Source: Clostridium sulfidigenes
GTDB taxonomy: Bacteria > Bacillota > Clostridia > Clostridiales > Clostridiaceae
Reading direction: 5' to 3'
DNA: 64,000 nucleotides
NCBI RefSeq assembly: GCF_000732635.1
Contig: NZ_JPMD01000033.1
Location: forward strand, 1-64,000
Below, piece after piece: positions 8,700 to 17,882 of this stretch. Positions within the stretch are counted from its first letter, which is position 1; each line of letters opens with the position of its first letter. Below the pieces are notes generated by a model, which was given only the letters and a program-made list of their open reading frames with translations, searched no databases and was not told where the DNA came from. The translations under genes and the position numbers were made by a program.

Positions 8700-9125
8700 T
8701 TATATAGTTTCTAATACATCATACTTACTAAATTTTAAAGGGAGTTCTTCTTCTATTAATGCCTTTGCTTCAAATTTAGCTAACATAAATTCTGTTATTG
8801 TAACATCACTGACTGCAACTCTCTCAGATTTACCTGTGGATTTATCTGTAAGTTTCGTAATAATTTTTATATCCGGCATAACTCCACTTATATAAGCATC
8901 ACCTATAAGCTCCAATATTGTACTATCTATCTTTTGAAGTGTCATTGTCCCTTCTCCAGTGAAACCTGTATATCTACTATAAGTGCTATTATCCCCACAA
9001 AAATTCAAATCTTCAAAGTTACCTGTTACTTTTAGTTCAATTGACTTTAATTGTGATAACAACTTACCATTTACCCAGACATTACCACTTGATCCCGTAA
9101 GAACTCTATTCACGTTAACGCCCAT
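8700..9125 (-). CDS. Tail tube protein (XkdM-like)
   Basis: 141 residues, the usual size of XkdM/gp19-like tube subunits. Features are the start VLTGSSGNVWVNGKLLSQLK, then KVTGNFEDLNFCGDNSTYSR and a beta-rich body. Ribosome site AGGAGGTG. It follows the sheath gene by 11 bases, giving the sheath-tube pair of contractile tails. Confidence 0.85.
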   Translation of the reverse strand: MGVNVNRVLTGSSGNVWVNGKLLSQLKSIELKVTGNFEDLNFCGDNSTYSRYTGFTGEGTMTLQKIDSTILELIGDAYISGVMPDIKIITKLTDKSTGKSERVAVSDVTITEFMLAKFEAKALIEEELPLKFSKYDVLETI

Positions 9126-9136
9126 TTCTACACCTC

Positions 9137-10216
9137 CTAAAACATTGAGATATTAAATCTAAGGTTTTCCATAGCACCTAAAATTTTAACATCTCCGCCT
9201 AAGTATACATTTCTTTTAAAAGTAGTATTTCTTACTTTTGTATCATTCCAAGCTTCTGCCTCAGGCTTAATTTTAACCCAAGCAGCTCTCTGTGTTACTA
9301 CATCAACATCAGAATAGTTTTTATAGTTTAAATCTAATATATCTTCCTTAGCTAGACTGCTAAAATAAGTATTTACAGCACTTATGAATAAAACTTGATT
9401 ATCTAAATTATTTTTATATTTACCGATATAATCATTTTTAAAGGTATTTCTTATATCGTCTGTAATTAAATCCATAGTTTCTACGGTGTCTATATATCTC
9501 ATATCTTCACTATTAACGTCTGTAAATGTAGTTAAACTATTTATGCCTAATCCAACTTTTACATTATCGAAATCATTTATAAGAATGAATTTACCTAGAT
9601 TTAGTGAATCATTATTGTCGGCTACTTCTTCAACTTTTGCTAAGTTTTCACACACAAAGTAAGTTGTGCCCTTTTCAATATTGCATGAAGCAATTATGCC
9701 AAGTAGGGAAGGTAAATACTTATCTCCTGTTTTCTCCGCTCTTGCATCCTTAAAAACAACATTCGCATTGGTAAAATTAACTATATGCTTACAATCTGGT
9801 GCAGTAGCATTATAAACTATCGCTTTGTATGTTTCTCCATTAGATTCCTTATCCTTAATCCAATTAACTATTGCTGTATAATCATCCGCAATCCCAACTG
9901 TAGTTATCCATCCAGTTTTAACTGTCTTTTCAACTATACTAAGAGCATCAACCATAGTTTCAGTTGTACTAACTCTAATTACAACGACCTTTGTCACTTG
10001 AAAACTCAAAGTATCTAAGATATATTGATAATTTTCACTAGTATAAAGTGTCTTTTCTTTCTCTAGTTCCTTCAAATTCTTATATTCTTTACTTGTAAAA
10101 GATGTGTCTGTATCATCCTTTACTATAAGTATTGCAATTCCTCTTTCACTTCTTTTTATGAAATTACTCGCTAATTGCTTGAAAATAATTTCAATATTAG
10201 GTAATGTTATTGTCAT
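9137..10216 (-). CDS. Tail sheath protein (XkdK-like)
   Basis: 359 residues. The N-terminal LPNIEIIFKQLASNFIKRSE with GIAILIVKDDT, and the C-terminal NVYLGGDVKILGAMENLRFN, are typical of XkdK/gp18 sheath proteins, whose C-terminus reaches the neighbouring subunit. Its presence is the main evidence that the tail is contractile. Ribosome site GGAAGGTGAG. Confidence 0.85.
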   Translation of the reverse strand: MTITLPNIEIIFKQLASNFIKRSERGIAILIVKDDTDTSFTSKEYKNLKELEKEKTLYTSENYQYILDTLSFQVTKVVVIRVSTTETMVDALSIVEKTVKTGWITTVGIADDYTAIVNWIKDKESNGETYKAIVYNATAPDCKHIVNFTNANVVFKDARAEKTGDKYLPSLLGIIASCNIEKGTTYFVCENLAKVEEVADNNDSLNLGKFILINDFDNVKVGLGINSLTTFTDVNSEDMRYIDTVETMDLITDDIRNTFKNDYIGKYKNNLDNQVLFISAVNTYFSSLAKEDILDLNYKNYSDVDVVTQRAAWVKIKPEAEAWNDTKVRNTTFKRNVYLGGDVKILGAMENLRFNISMF

Positions 10217-10228
10217 TATCTCACCTTC

Positions 10229-10672
10229 CTATATATTTATTTTTAAAATCTCCATAGGCTCACTAATATCTGTATCTGGTAATAGCTCTATAGAATATAA
10301 ATTAAAGCTAGAAATAAGCACTGTGTCACTAACTTCACTTTCAACTTCCTCTATTGGAATATAAAAACTTTCAGTAACTTGTAAATCCTCTAAAAAAGCA
10401 GTTTCTATTAAGTCTTGCATTTTAGAGTTATCCATTTTGTACTTATTCCTATCTTTTGCAAAAAAATAAACCCTACAAGTAAGGTTTTTCTCTCTACAAT
10501 TACTATTAAACTTGCCATTAGTAGAATTCTCAATTGCAACCTTAAGACTTGGTCTTACTATTGGTTCTGAAATATCCTCTGCAAGTAATGGCACTGAACT
10601 AAACTCAGTGCCTTTTAATGCTTCTTTAATTTTTTTATTAATTGCTTTATTAATTTCTAATAGAGTTATCAT
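10229..10672 (-). CDS. Tail terminator-like protein (XkdJ position)
   Basis: 147 residues, upstream of the sheath gene in the place of XkdJ/DUF6838 tail-terminator proteins. The start LLEINKAINKKIKEAL and the paired beta segments (CRVYFFAKDRNKY) fit the family. Specific motifs are weak, so part of the assignment is positional. Confidence 0.65.
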   Translation of the reverse strand: MITLLEINKAINKKIKEALKGTEFSSVPLLAEDISEPIVRPSLKVAIENSTNGKFNSNCREKNLTCRVYFFAKDRNKYKMDNSKMQDLIETAFLEDLQVTESFYIPIEEVESEVSDTVLISSFNLYSIELLPDTDISEPMEILKINI

Positions 10673-10673
10673 T

Positions 10674-11102
10674 TTATAACCCCTTTTCTAACACATCATC
10701 TATAAAGTCTTCAACATCATTATAATATTGACTTTCAAATGTTTTCCTTGCACCTTCCATGAAATTAAACCCTGGAATGAATTTTTCTTCTCCCTTTTGC
10801 CCTTTATGAGGTTTCCATATAAAGCCTTTATCTAATAAATGTGCATGTGGACTACTATTAAATGCTCTAGCACTCCATGCCCCATTAAATTTATAAGCTT
10901 TCCCGGATTTAAACCCTTTTAATAAATTTCCTGTTTCTTCTCCTATGCCCTTGCTTTTATAAACACTTTTATTTTTTCTATTTAATTTATTCGCTTCACT
11001 TCTTATAAATTTTTTAGATTCCTTGGGCATTTTTTCATTAGCTAACTTTACTAAACTTTCTCCAAAATCTGTTAATTGGTTAATATCAAACATATCAGCC
11101 AT
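10674..11102 (-). CDS. HK97 gp10-like connector protein (XkdI position)
   Basis: 142 residues, basic in the middle. The TGNLLKGFKSGKAYKF region and HAHLLDKGFIWKPHKG are characteristic of the gp10/minor tail protein family at the head-tail joint. It begins directly after the stop of the head-tail adaptor gene. Confidence 0.75.
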   Translation of the reverse strand: MADMFDINQLTDFGESLVKLANEKMPKESKKFIRSEANKLNRKNKSVYKSKGIGEETGNLLKGFKSGKAYKFNGAWSARAFNSSPHAHLLDKGFIWKPHKGQKGEEKFIPGFNFMEGARKTFESQYYNDVEDFIDDVLEKGL

Positions 11103-11432
11103 TTATTCCACCACTTCCTCACAGAATATTTCTAAAGTTTCATTTTTGAAATAAGGATTAAGAATATATTTAATATCAAACCTTTTATTATTATATATAA
11201 TGTACATATCATTAGTTAGATCCTTCGCTGATTCAAATCTTATTATTATCTTATGTGTGACATTTGCTAGAATTGTGTTTGCTTGCTGATTTTGTAATTT
11301 ACCTGTTTGTGGCCTCATCTCAGCCCAAACCGTCCTAAGTTTATCCCATTGAAAGTCTACTTCATCTAACTGATTTTCAACTTCTAATTTGCAATAAATA
11401 TCTATTCTCTTATTTAAAGAACTTATCCTCAT
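11103..11432 (-). CDS. Head-tail adaptor (SPP1 gp16-like)
   Basis: 109 residues. The N-terminal LNKRIDIYCKLEVENQLDE, then WDKLRTVWAEMRPQTG and THKIIIRFESAKDL, match the Phage_H_T_join family. It overlaps the gp6-like connector gene by 4 bases. Confidence 0.85.
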   Translation of the reverse strand: MRISSLNKRIDIYCKLEVENQLDEVDFQWDKLRTVWAEMRPQTGKLQNQQANTILANVTHKIIIRFESAKDLTNDMYIIYNNKRFDIKYILNPYFKNETLEIFCEEVVE

Positions 11433-11710
11433 ATCTGCACTTCCTCAGTATATTCTTTAGATAAACATAAATGATTTTTTAACATTTCATATGACTTACT
11501 ATATCTCTCAGCTTCTTTATCATCTGTGCTATACTCAGCTTTACAATATATTTTAACTGCTCTGAAGATTAAACTATCTGCCTCAGTTATCTTTTCTCCA
11601 ATCACTCCACTAAGTTGTAAATCAGCTTTAGCAGCATCTATAGTTTCTTGTATATCCATATCTAAGTCAGAACTATCAATTCTTAATGCAAGTTTTATTT
11701 TAGTTAACAT
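11429..11710 (-). CDS. Head-tail connector (HK97 gp6-like)
   Basis: 93 residues, all-helical, with the family start MLTKIKLALRIDSSDLDMDI, DLQLSGV and the YSKSYEMLKNHL tail. It forms the ring below the portal. Good GGAGGGAG ribosome site. Confidence 0.8.
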   Translation of the reverse strand: MLTKIKLALRIDSSDLDMDIQETIDAAKADLQLSGVIGEKITEADSLIFRAVKIYCKAEYSTDDKEAERYSKSYEMLKNHLCLSKEYTEEVQI

Positions 11711-11759
11711 CTAGCTCCCTCCTCAAATTTAATAATAAAGGAGGGTTATCCCCTCCAAA

Positions 11760-12977
11760 TTAAACATTTTTCTTAGTTATAGTAACTAATGAATTCTTAT
11801 CTATAACTTTGCCATCAACTAACATAATAGCTTTAGTGATTTGATCATCTGTATCATTATCCTCATAGTTCTTTATAGTCATATTAAGATTAGTATTTAA
11901 TACATAATCTTTCATATTAAATAATGCTATAGGAATTATATCTTCTGTAGGTGCAGCTATATAATTATCCATATAATCATTTAAAATAACTGTTCTACCT
12001 AGAAGGATTCTTTCAGGCTTTCCTGTAATCCCATAATTAACTTTACCTACAGGTTGACCATTAGTGTCTTTTATAGTTGAGTACGCCATAAATGTTTTTT
12101 TAGTCATTAACCACACAGTTCCATTGTCATAAGCTAAAGGTAAAGCTGCTTCTGCTCCTTCTAAATGTTCTAGCTTAGGTTTTTCAGCCTTTGCAACGTC
12201 AATATTTTGCCCTTCTGCTACTGTTTCTGTTAATATACCTTGGGGTTGATTAGTTCCATCGCCATTTATAATTGCTTTTTCTATTGCTTTGGTCATAGCT
12301 TCAACAACATTGTTAATTAATGTTTGCTCAAAGATTGGTAATGCCATTGTATCAACTTCTAAGCTATTAGATACTGCACATCTTAGCTTGAAATATCCAA
12401 AATCTATATAAGATACTGTTTTCTTTTGTTTGTCACTTGTATCTCCTTCTGCTACCCAAGTCGCAACTGGTTTTAAGCTAGAAGTAGGTACTTTAACTCC
12501 ACCTTTTATATTTGTTCTAGTTACTAATGGAAGTATCATTCCTGTCGCTTCCATCTTCTCGACTATCTTACTTAGAACTGTTTCTGGGATTAATACACCT
12601 ACATCACTAGTTTTAGTTGGACCTACAGCATTACTAAATTCTTTTGGCATAGCTTCTTTTCTAACAACATAATTCATAAATGCTTTTCTATATTCAATAG
12701 AGTTAGTTAGATCATCATTTGAATTAGCTTCACTTATTTTATCTATTACAGTTCCAGCTATTGAACCATTAGATAATGCAGCTATATTTGATATTTTGGT
12801 ATTATCTTTTAGAGCATTCAAATTTGCTAAAGCCTTTGCTTCATTTTCAAACTTATTGTCTAAGTTTTCTATTTCTTTAATCTTAGCTTGCCCATCTTCT
12901 AACTGCCCTTCATTAATTAATTTTTCTGCTTCTGTATAAAGCCCATTTCTTAATTCTAAATATTTTTCTTTTTCCAT
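11760..12977 (-). CDS. Major capsid protein, HK97 fold
   Basis: 405 residues. The N-terminal ~100 residues form the coiled-coil delta domain (KYLELRNGLYTEAEKLINEG), probably removed by the upstream protease. The body has the phage_capsid signatures VLIPETVLSKIVEKMEATG, WVAEGDTSDKQKK and NGDGTNQPQGIL. The gene shares one base with the protease gene. Confidence 0.9.
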   Translation of the reverse strand: MEKEKYLELRNGLYTEAEKLINEGQLEDGQAKIKEIENLDNKFENEAKALANLNALKDNTKISNIAALSNGSIAGTVIDKISEANSNDDLTNSIEYRKAFMNYVVRKEAMPKEFSNAVGPTKTSDVGVLIPETVLSKIVEKMEATGMILPLVTRTNIKGGVKVPTSSLKPVATWVAEGDTSDKQKKTVSYIDFGYFKLRCAVSNSLEVDTMALPIFEQTLINNVVEAMTKAIEKAIINGDGTNQPQGILTETVAEGQNIDVAKAEKPKLEHLEGAEAALPLAYDNGTVWLMTKKTFMAYSTIKDTNGQPVGKVNYGITGKPERILLGRTVILNDYMDNYIAAPTEDIIPIALFNMKDYVLNTNLNMTIKNYEDNDTDDQITKAIMLVDGKVIDKNSLVTITKKNV

Positions 12978-13708
12978 TAAATATTCCTCCTCAAATTTAA
13001 AAGCTGTAATTTTGCTTTGTTTTTCTGTAATAAAAAATCATCCTCGTTCTTATGAACTGGATGATTAATAACTGGATTATAATCCTTAAATTTTTTCAAT
13101 AAATTATTGTCTAGCTTTCCTACACTATTACAAAAAGTAGTAGCATTATTTTTCAATGAATTAAGTAAATTTTTATCTACTTTTTCATCAGAATACATTA
13201 TTTCATCTACTAAACCTAATCTTAAAGCTTCATCAGCAGTAAGCCATGTTTCTGCATCCATAAGCTTATATGCTTCATCTTCACTCATTCCTGTTTTTAA
13301 GATATAAGCATTAGCAGTAGTTTTATTTGCTTTCTTCAAAACTTCTACGCTATGCTCCATATCTCTATAATCTCCACTTGTTGAGGTTGATACATTGTGT
13401 ATCATTATTTCTGCTAATGGAGACATTTTACACTTTCTAGCCATAGCAATAACACTTGTTATACTTGCACATAGTCCACGTATTTCTATTGTTACTTCTC
13501 CATTATAATCTTTTAACTCATTGTAGATTTCAAAACCTGAAAATATTTCTCCACCACCACTATTAATTTTAACAGTGACCGGTTGACCATTTGCACTTCT
13601 TAATGCTTTTGTTATTTGATTTGGTGATGTAACTTGAATACCATACCATTCATATAGCCATTCTTTACCACTTGGCACAATCTCACCTTTTATGTCAATG
13701 TATATCAT
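12977..13708 (-). CDS. Head maturation protease, ClpP-like
   Basis: 243 residues of the S14 ClpP-like prohead protease class. The oligomer strand VKINSGGGEIFSG, the nucleophile region RGLCASITSVIAMA (Ser in the AS-x-T context) and the His in EIMIHNVSTS are visible. It sits between portal and capsid as usual and would cleave the capsid delta domain. The last 40 residues are divergent and charged. Confidence 0.88.
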   Translation of the reverse strand: MIYIDIKGEIVPSGKEWLYEWYGIQVTSPNQITKALRSANGQPVTVKINSGGGEIFSGFEIYNELKDYNGEVTIEIRGLCASITSVIAMARKCKMSPLAEIMIHNVSTSTSGDYRDMEHSVEVLKKANKTTANAYILKTGMSEDEAYKLMDAETWLTADEALRLGLVDEIMYSDEKVDKNLLNSLKNNATTFCNSVGKLDNNLLKKFKDYNPVINHPVHKNEDDFLLQKNKAKLQLLNLRRNI

Positions 13709-14865
13709 TATTCTTCACCCCCTTTCCCTATTGCAACAGTATCTAATCTCCTAAGTGGCTTGTCACCATCTGCAACTGGAGGTAAATTAAGAACTTCTCT
13801 CCACTCGTTAGGTGTCAATGCTCCTCTATCAACCATTGCTTGTAATCCTAATTTAGTTGACATTGAAGCATATTGAAGATTGTTAGCTGTATAAATTATC
13901 TTATTTCCAAAACCTCTCTCTCGCCTTGTAAATAACTTTCTAGTATCCTCATTGCTCCATTGCATAGCTAACGGTTCAATTTCAGCTTCATAATAGGCAT
14001 TCCATTCATCTTCATTAAATTTACTTTGTACTATTTTTTCGTTAGTATTGAAAAATGAATAAATTCTTTGAGTTGTCCTGTCTATTACTGCAGCGTTAGG
14101 AACATAATCTTTAGGATCTATCTGTTGAGCATCAGCTTTACTATCTACTCCAGCAGCTCCAACATTATTGTTAACATCTAAAAAGTTTTTAACAAAATCT
14201 TTTGTTTGCTTATCAATATCTTCTGTTCTCATATTGGCATTAAATTTTAATAGCCATCTTATAATTCCACTATTTTTAATAGCTTTTACTATACCTTGGT
14301 CTGTAGTACTAACTACCTCCATGAGTGGTAAGAGTGCTTCTCTAGGACTATCTCCAAATATGTCATTCTCATTAATATCCTGCCTTAAATGAATAATATT
14401 TGAATAAGGATATGTTATTATTTTCCCATTTCTATTAGTGAACTTAAGAAACAAATCTCCATCTTGATTATATATAGCTTCAACTCCAACACAAGGTATA
14501 TTGTACATTTCTACTGGATAACCATTACTGTCTTTAACTAATAATGCAAATGCATTGTTATTAAGTGCTAATTGTGTAGCCATTTTTTCTCTAAAAACTT
14601 GACCTGACATATATGGATTAGGCTCTTCATATAAAAATCTTATATAAGGATCTGGATTAACTTTAAATCCTTCTACACCGTTATTCCTAATATGTTGTGG
14701 TATAAGTTTACCTATAGCTTTTATCTTAGGTCTTATGCAAGCTCTAACTACATCAGATTTATATATACTTCCACTCCATGCATAAAACCCATTACCCCTA
14801 TCTTCTATCATTTCAAATCTAGTTTTAGAGATATTCCTATTGAATAAATTATTGAAAAATCCCAC
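13708..14865 (-). CDS. Portal protein, HK97 family
   Basis: 385 residues, GTG start behind AGGAGGTGAG. Portal signatures include VRACIRPKIKAIGKLIPQH, NPYMSGQVFREKMA, GYPVEMYNIP and the C-terminal LQAMVDRGALTPNEWREVLN. It forms the 12-subunit DNA entry ring and overlaps the protease gene by one base. Confidence 0.92.
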   Translation of the reverse strand: MGFFNNLFNRNISKTRFEMIEDRGNGFYAWSGSIYKSDVVRACIRPKIKAIGKLIPQHIRNNGVEGFKVNPDPYIRFLYEEPNPYMSGQVFREKMATQLALNNNAFALLVKDSNGYPVEMYNIPCVGVEAIYNQDGDLFLKFTNRNGKIITYPYSNIIHLRQDINENDIFGDSPREALLPLMEVVSTTDQGIVKAIKNSGIIRWLLKFNANMRTEDIDKQTKDFVKNFLDVNNNVGAAGVDSKADAQQIDPKDYVPNAAVIDRTTQRIYSFFNTNEKIVQSKFNEDEWNAYYEAEIEPLAMQWSNEDTRKLFTRRERGFGNKIIYTANNLQYASMSTKLGLQAMVDRGALTPNEWREVLNLPPVADGDKPLRRLDTVAIGKGGEE

Positions 14866-14888
14866 TTTCTCACCTCCTCTCTAAAACA

Positions 14889-16739
14889 TTAAATAACTGA
14901 CATATAACCTTCATACACCCTCTCTAATTGCACATATGCATCTAATAGTGAAGCAAGTCCATCTATACGCCTACGTTGGTTAGATGTTTTTATAGGTTGT
15001 ATGTTATCATTTTTATCTATCTCTACAGCAGTATTAGTTAAGCACCACTTTAATATTGGATTATTGTTATAATTAATTATTTTCTTTTCTAAATCAGCTC
15101 CTAAACTTTTCATAGGCCCACTTAGTGTTTTCTTACCTTGATATACCGGCTCCCAAGTTTCCTTACCAAATGTTTCCTTCATATCTTGTACCCAATATTC
15201 AGCAGACCAGGCATCATAACCACCAGAATAAATATATATATCATATTCATTCTGAACTTCTAAAAACCACTCTGTAACATACTTATAATGCACCTTGTTT
15301 CCTGGTACTGTTCTAAGCAATCCAATATCTCGCCATATGTCATATGGTATTTTATCCTCATTAACTCTTTTTTCAAGTAAATCTTCTGGTAAGAAATACA
15401 TTTGAATTACATAAATATTAACATCATTAGGTACTCTGAATAATACTGTTGCACAAGTTAAATCTGTTGTAGAAGAAAGGTCAGAACCACCTATTCCATA
15501 ACGAGGCTTTAACTTAGTTATATCAAAAGTATCTGTATTATTAATTTGCTCAAATGCAAGCCATGCTTCGCTAGTTGTTTCTCTTATATTAAAGTCCTTA
15601 CATAAAAGGTTTTTAACTAATAGAGGATTAGATTTAGCTTTATTTACTTTATTAGCTAATTGATCTATTTGTTTTATAGTTCCAAGGCCTGGATTAGCTT
15701 TTATCCAGCAATCTTCATCTATCCATTCACGCCTATTGTCTAGTTCATATACAATTGCTAATAATGTATCATCTTTATATCCATTTTCGTCATCATAGCC
15801 ATTTATAACTCTTTCTACTTCATCATATTTGAGATCAAATACACTTTCTCTAACTGTACCAGCAGTTGTAGTTATAAAAATTAATGGTTCTTCTCTTGCA
15901 GTAGTACCATCAACTATAACATCATATAAATTTTTATCATTCCATGCATGAATCTCGTCTAATAAAGCACAATGAACATTAAGTCCATCTAAACTATCTG
16001 AATCTCTTCCAAGAGGTCTAAAAAAAGAATCGTTAAATTCTGCAGTTAGTTCTCCTACTAAAGGCTTTACTCTCTTTAGTAGTGTTCTTGACTTTTTAAC
16101 CATCCTCTTGGATTCAAGCCATATAATTTTTGCTTGGTCTTTCTTAGTTGCACAGGCATAAACTTCTGCTCCAGGTTCTCCATCTGCTAATTGCATGTAT
16201 AAACCTATTGCTGCTGCTAATGTAGATTTACCATTCTTTCTAGCAACTACAAGAATTACTTCTCTATGCTTTCTATGTCCTGTTATTTTATGAACTATCC
16301 CAAATGTAGCGGCTACTAATGCCTTTTGCCATAGTTCCATGATGAATGGTTTCCCACCTAATTTACCTTTACTGTGTCTACAATAATTTTCAATAAACTC
16401 TATAGCATGATTAGCTTTACGTGTATCATACTCCCATATGCTATCTTGATTATTTATTATATTTTCAACAAGCTCTTTATAAACTCTATATACTTTATAA
16501 CTAGTATTTACTGCACCTTGTAGCTTAACTTTATTCAGTTCAACTTTAGCATCTTTTAATTCTTTCTCTTTGGATTTTATCAATAATTCATTTTCACTTT
16601 TATTCCTAAGTAATGAATTAATTTCTCGCTTGAGATTTTCTACCTTTTGAAATAATGGCTTATATTGGATTTTCTCCCAATATTCAAGTATAGGATTATA
16701 AGTTAATTCATATATTATCTTTCTTACTGTTTTACTCAT
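14889..16739 (-). CDS. terL: Terminase large subunit
   Basis: 616 residues. The ATPase domain has a Walker A-like VVARKNGKSTLAAA (about 163-176), Walker B LLDEIHAWND and motif III FITTTAGT. The nuclease domain has the acidic SDLSSTTDL segment and the C-terminal RRRIDGLASLLDAYVQ. The N-terminal ~100 residues form a basic coiled coil. It overlaps the small subunit gene by ATGA. It pumps DNA into the prohead and makes the end cuts. Confidence 0.93.
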   Translation of the reverse strand: MSKTVRKIIYELTYNPILEYWEKIQYKPLFQKVENLKREINSLLRNKSENELLIKSKEKELKDAKVELNKVKLQGAVNTSYKVYRVYKELVENIINNQDSIWEYDTRKANHAIEFIENYCRHSKGKLGGKPFIMELWQKALVAATFGIVHKITGHRKHREVILVVARKNGKSTLAAAIGLYMQLADGEPGAEVYACATKKDQAKIIWLESKRMVKKSRTLLKRVKPLVGELTAEFNDSFFRPLGRDSDSLDGLNVHCALLDEIHAWNDKNLYDVIVDGTTAREEPLIFITTTAGTVRESVFDLKYDEVERVINGYDDENGYKDDTLLAIVYELDNRREWIDEDCWIKANPGLGTIKQIDQLANKVNKAKSNPLLVKNLLCKDFNIRETTSEAWLAFEQINNTDTFDITKLKPRYGIGGSDLSSTTDLTCATVLFRVPNDVNIYVIQMYFLPEDLLEKRVNEDKIPYDIWRDIGLLRTVPGNKVHYKYVTEWFLEVQNEYDIYIYSGGYDAWSAEYWVQDMKETFGKETWEPVYQGKKTLSGPMKSLGADLEKKIINYNNNPILKWCLTNTAVEIDKNDNIQPIKTSNQRRRIDGLASLLDAYVQLERVYEGYMSVI

Positions 16740-17119
16740 TTGCTACTCACGAAATCATCAAAGTCATCATCATCATTTTTTTTATTTCCCTTTGGTAAAT
16801 AATCATTTAGAGCTTTCATAGCTGAAATAAAGTTTTTAACCATCGTATTATATATTTCAACTTCTGGTGACTTCTTAGTTCCCCATTGATTTTCTCCATT
16901 TTGATATTCTGTAATCATGCCATTCTGATTTAATGTTTCTTGAAGTTCTCTTAATGTTACTGCCATGTAAGCAGCATTTTGAATTAATGAATCTACTGTC
17001 TTTTTTACATCTTTGTTTAAATCCTTAAAAAGAATGTTAATTTTCTTTATCTCTTTTGTAATCTCTAAATCTTTTGCTATCTCTTTACATTTATCATTCG
17101 TATTTTTTCTATTTGCCAC
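16736..17119 (-). CDS. Terminase small subunit, P27 type
   Basis: 127 residues, GTG start. The KKSPEVEIYNTMVKNFISAM segment followed by an acidic tail (KNDDDDFDD) is typical of P27-family small subunits, which recognise the packaging site. It lies between the HNH gene and terL in the order seen in cos-type phages. Confidence 0.8.
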   Translation of the reverse strand: MANRKNTNDKCKEIAKDLEITKEIKKINILFKDLNKDVKKTVDSLIQNAAYMAVTLRELQETLNQNGMITEYQNGENQWGTKKSPEVEIYNTMVKNFISAMKALNDYLPKGNKKNDDDDFDDFVSSK

Positions 17120-17188
17120 TCACTACACCACCCCTCAAAAATCACTTGTGCGTTTTTTTAATCTTCGCTATACGGTCTTTGCTATCCA

Positions 17189-17211
17189 CCCCCATGGACA
17201 TTTTATGGGGG
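17189..17211. other. GC-rich palindrome, candidate cos element
   Basis: CCCCCAT (17189-17195) and ATGGGGG (17205-17211) form a perfect 7-bp inverted repeat with a 9-base spacer in very AT-rich DNA. It spans the end of the HNH gene and the gap before the small terminase. No T-run follows on either strand, so it is not a standard terminator. Position suggests a packaging-site element. Confidence 0.4.
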
Positions 17212-17535
17212 GAGTACTGGAACTAGTTGACCATGTTCATCAAACTTATAACCTTCTCTAATAGATGATAACTTTTTATTTTTCTTGAAGTGTCCTTCCT
17301 CCCTATCATGACATTTCTTACACTCATACATAAGATGTGCATGATCCAATGACACGTTAGTATCATTAATGTTTTGTGGTGTTAATAATATTTTATGGTG
17401 AACCATGTATCCTAACTCTTCTTCGCAATTCTCACACAGACCACCATCTACAGATACCCTGTACTTGATGTAATCTTCTCTACACATCTTCCATGCTTTG
17501 CTATTATAAAAAGCTTTAGCAAAATCCTTGGCCAT
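17203..17535 (-). CDS. HNH endonuclease, packaging-associated
   Basis: 110 residues with the ordered HNH core CENCEEELGYMVHHKILL, NDTNVSLDHAHLMYECKKC, and HDREEGH. CxxC pairs hold the structural zinc. Proteins like this next to the small terminase (HK97 gp74 type) take part in cos cleavage. Ribosome site GGGAG. Confidence 0.88.
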   Translation of the reverse strand: MAKDFAKAFYNSKAWKMCREDYIKYRVSVDGGLCENCEEELGYMVHHKILLTPQNINDTNVSLDHAHLMYECKKCHDREEGHFKKNKKLSSIREGYKFDEHGQLVPVLPP

Positions 17536-17537
17536 GT

Positions 17538-17687
17538 CTACTCCCTACACTTTTTATTATTGATTTCTACAATTTCATATTTGCATGGAATAATAATAAC
17601 TTTCTCCCCAATTCTTTCAGATAACTCCTTTTCATCTTTGGATATCTGTTCATCATTTAAACTTACTAATGACTTTAAAATAATCAT
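17538..17687 (-). CDS. Small hypothetical phage protein, 49 aa
   Basis: ORF with AGGAGG exactly 6 bases before its ATG, ending 2 bases before the HNH gene. It starts MIILKSLVSLNDEQISKDEK and ends CKYEIVEINNKKCRE. It is the first gene after the probable late promoter. No family recognised; amphipathic, no membrane segment. Confidence 0.6.
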   Translation of the reverse strand: MIILKSLVSLNDEQISKDEKELSERIGEKVIIIPCKYEIVEINNKKCRE

Positions 17688-17765
17688 ATTTTACCTCCTT
17701 TTATAACGAATATTGTGTTTTATATTGATATTATAGTTCGTATTTTCTTGTTTGAATGTTTAATT

Positions 17766-17794
17766 ATCATAGGGAATCACACATTCATCTTCAA
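17766..17794 (-). promoter_or_regulatory. Candidate late promoter
   Basis: On the minus strand TTGAAG (17794-17789), a 17-base spacer and TATGAT (17771-17766) precede the small 49-aa gene and the packaging and structural genes. This is a sigma-A-like reading; a phage late regulator could also act here. Confidence 0.5.
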
Positions 17795-17830
17795 AAGTGA
17801 CTACTTCTATATGCACTTAAAATCTGACCT

Positions 17831-17864
17831 TGAATGTTTATACCTTATTTTTTTAAACATTCAT
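17831..17864. repeat. 10-bp inverted repeat near the late promoter
   Basis: TGAATGTTTA and its perfect complement TAAACATTCA are separated by about 13 bases. A further TTGAATGTTTA copy lies near 17752. Repeated sites just upstream of the late promoter are what a dimeric late activator might use, but no T-run or other evidence is present. Confidence 0.35.
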
Positions 17865-17882
17865 AAGTTAAAAAATAAAATA

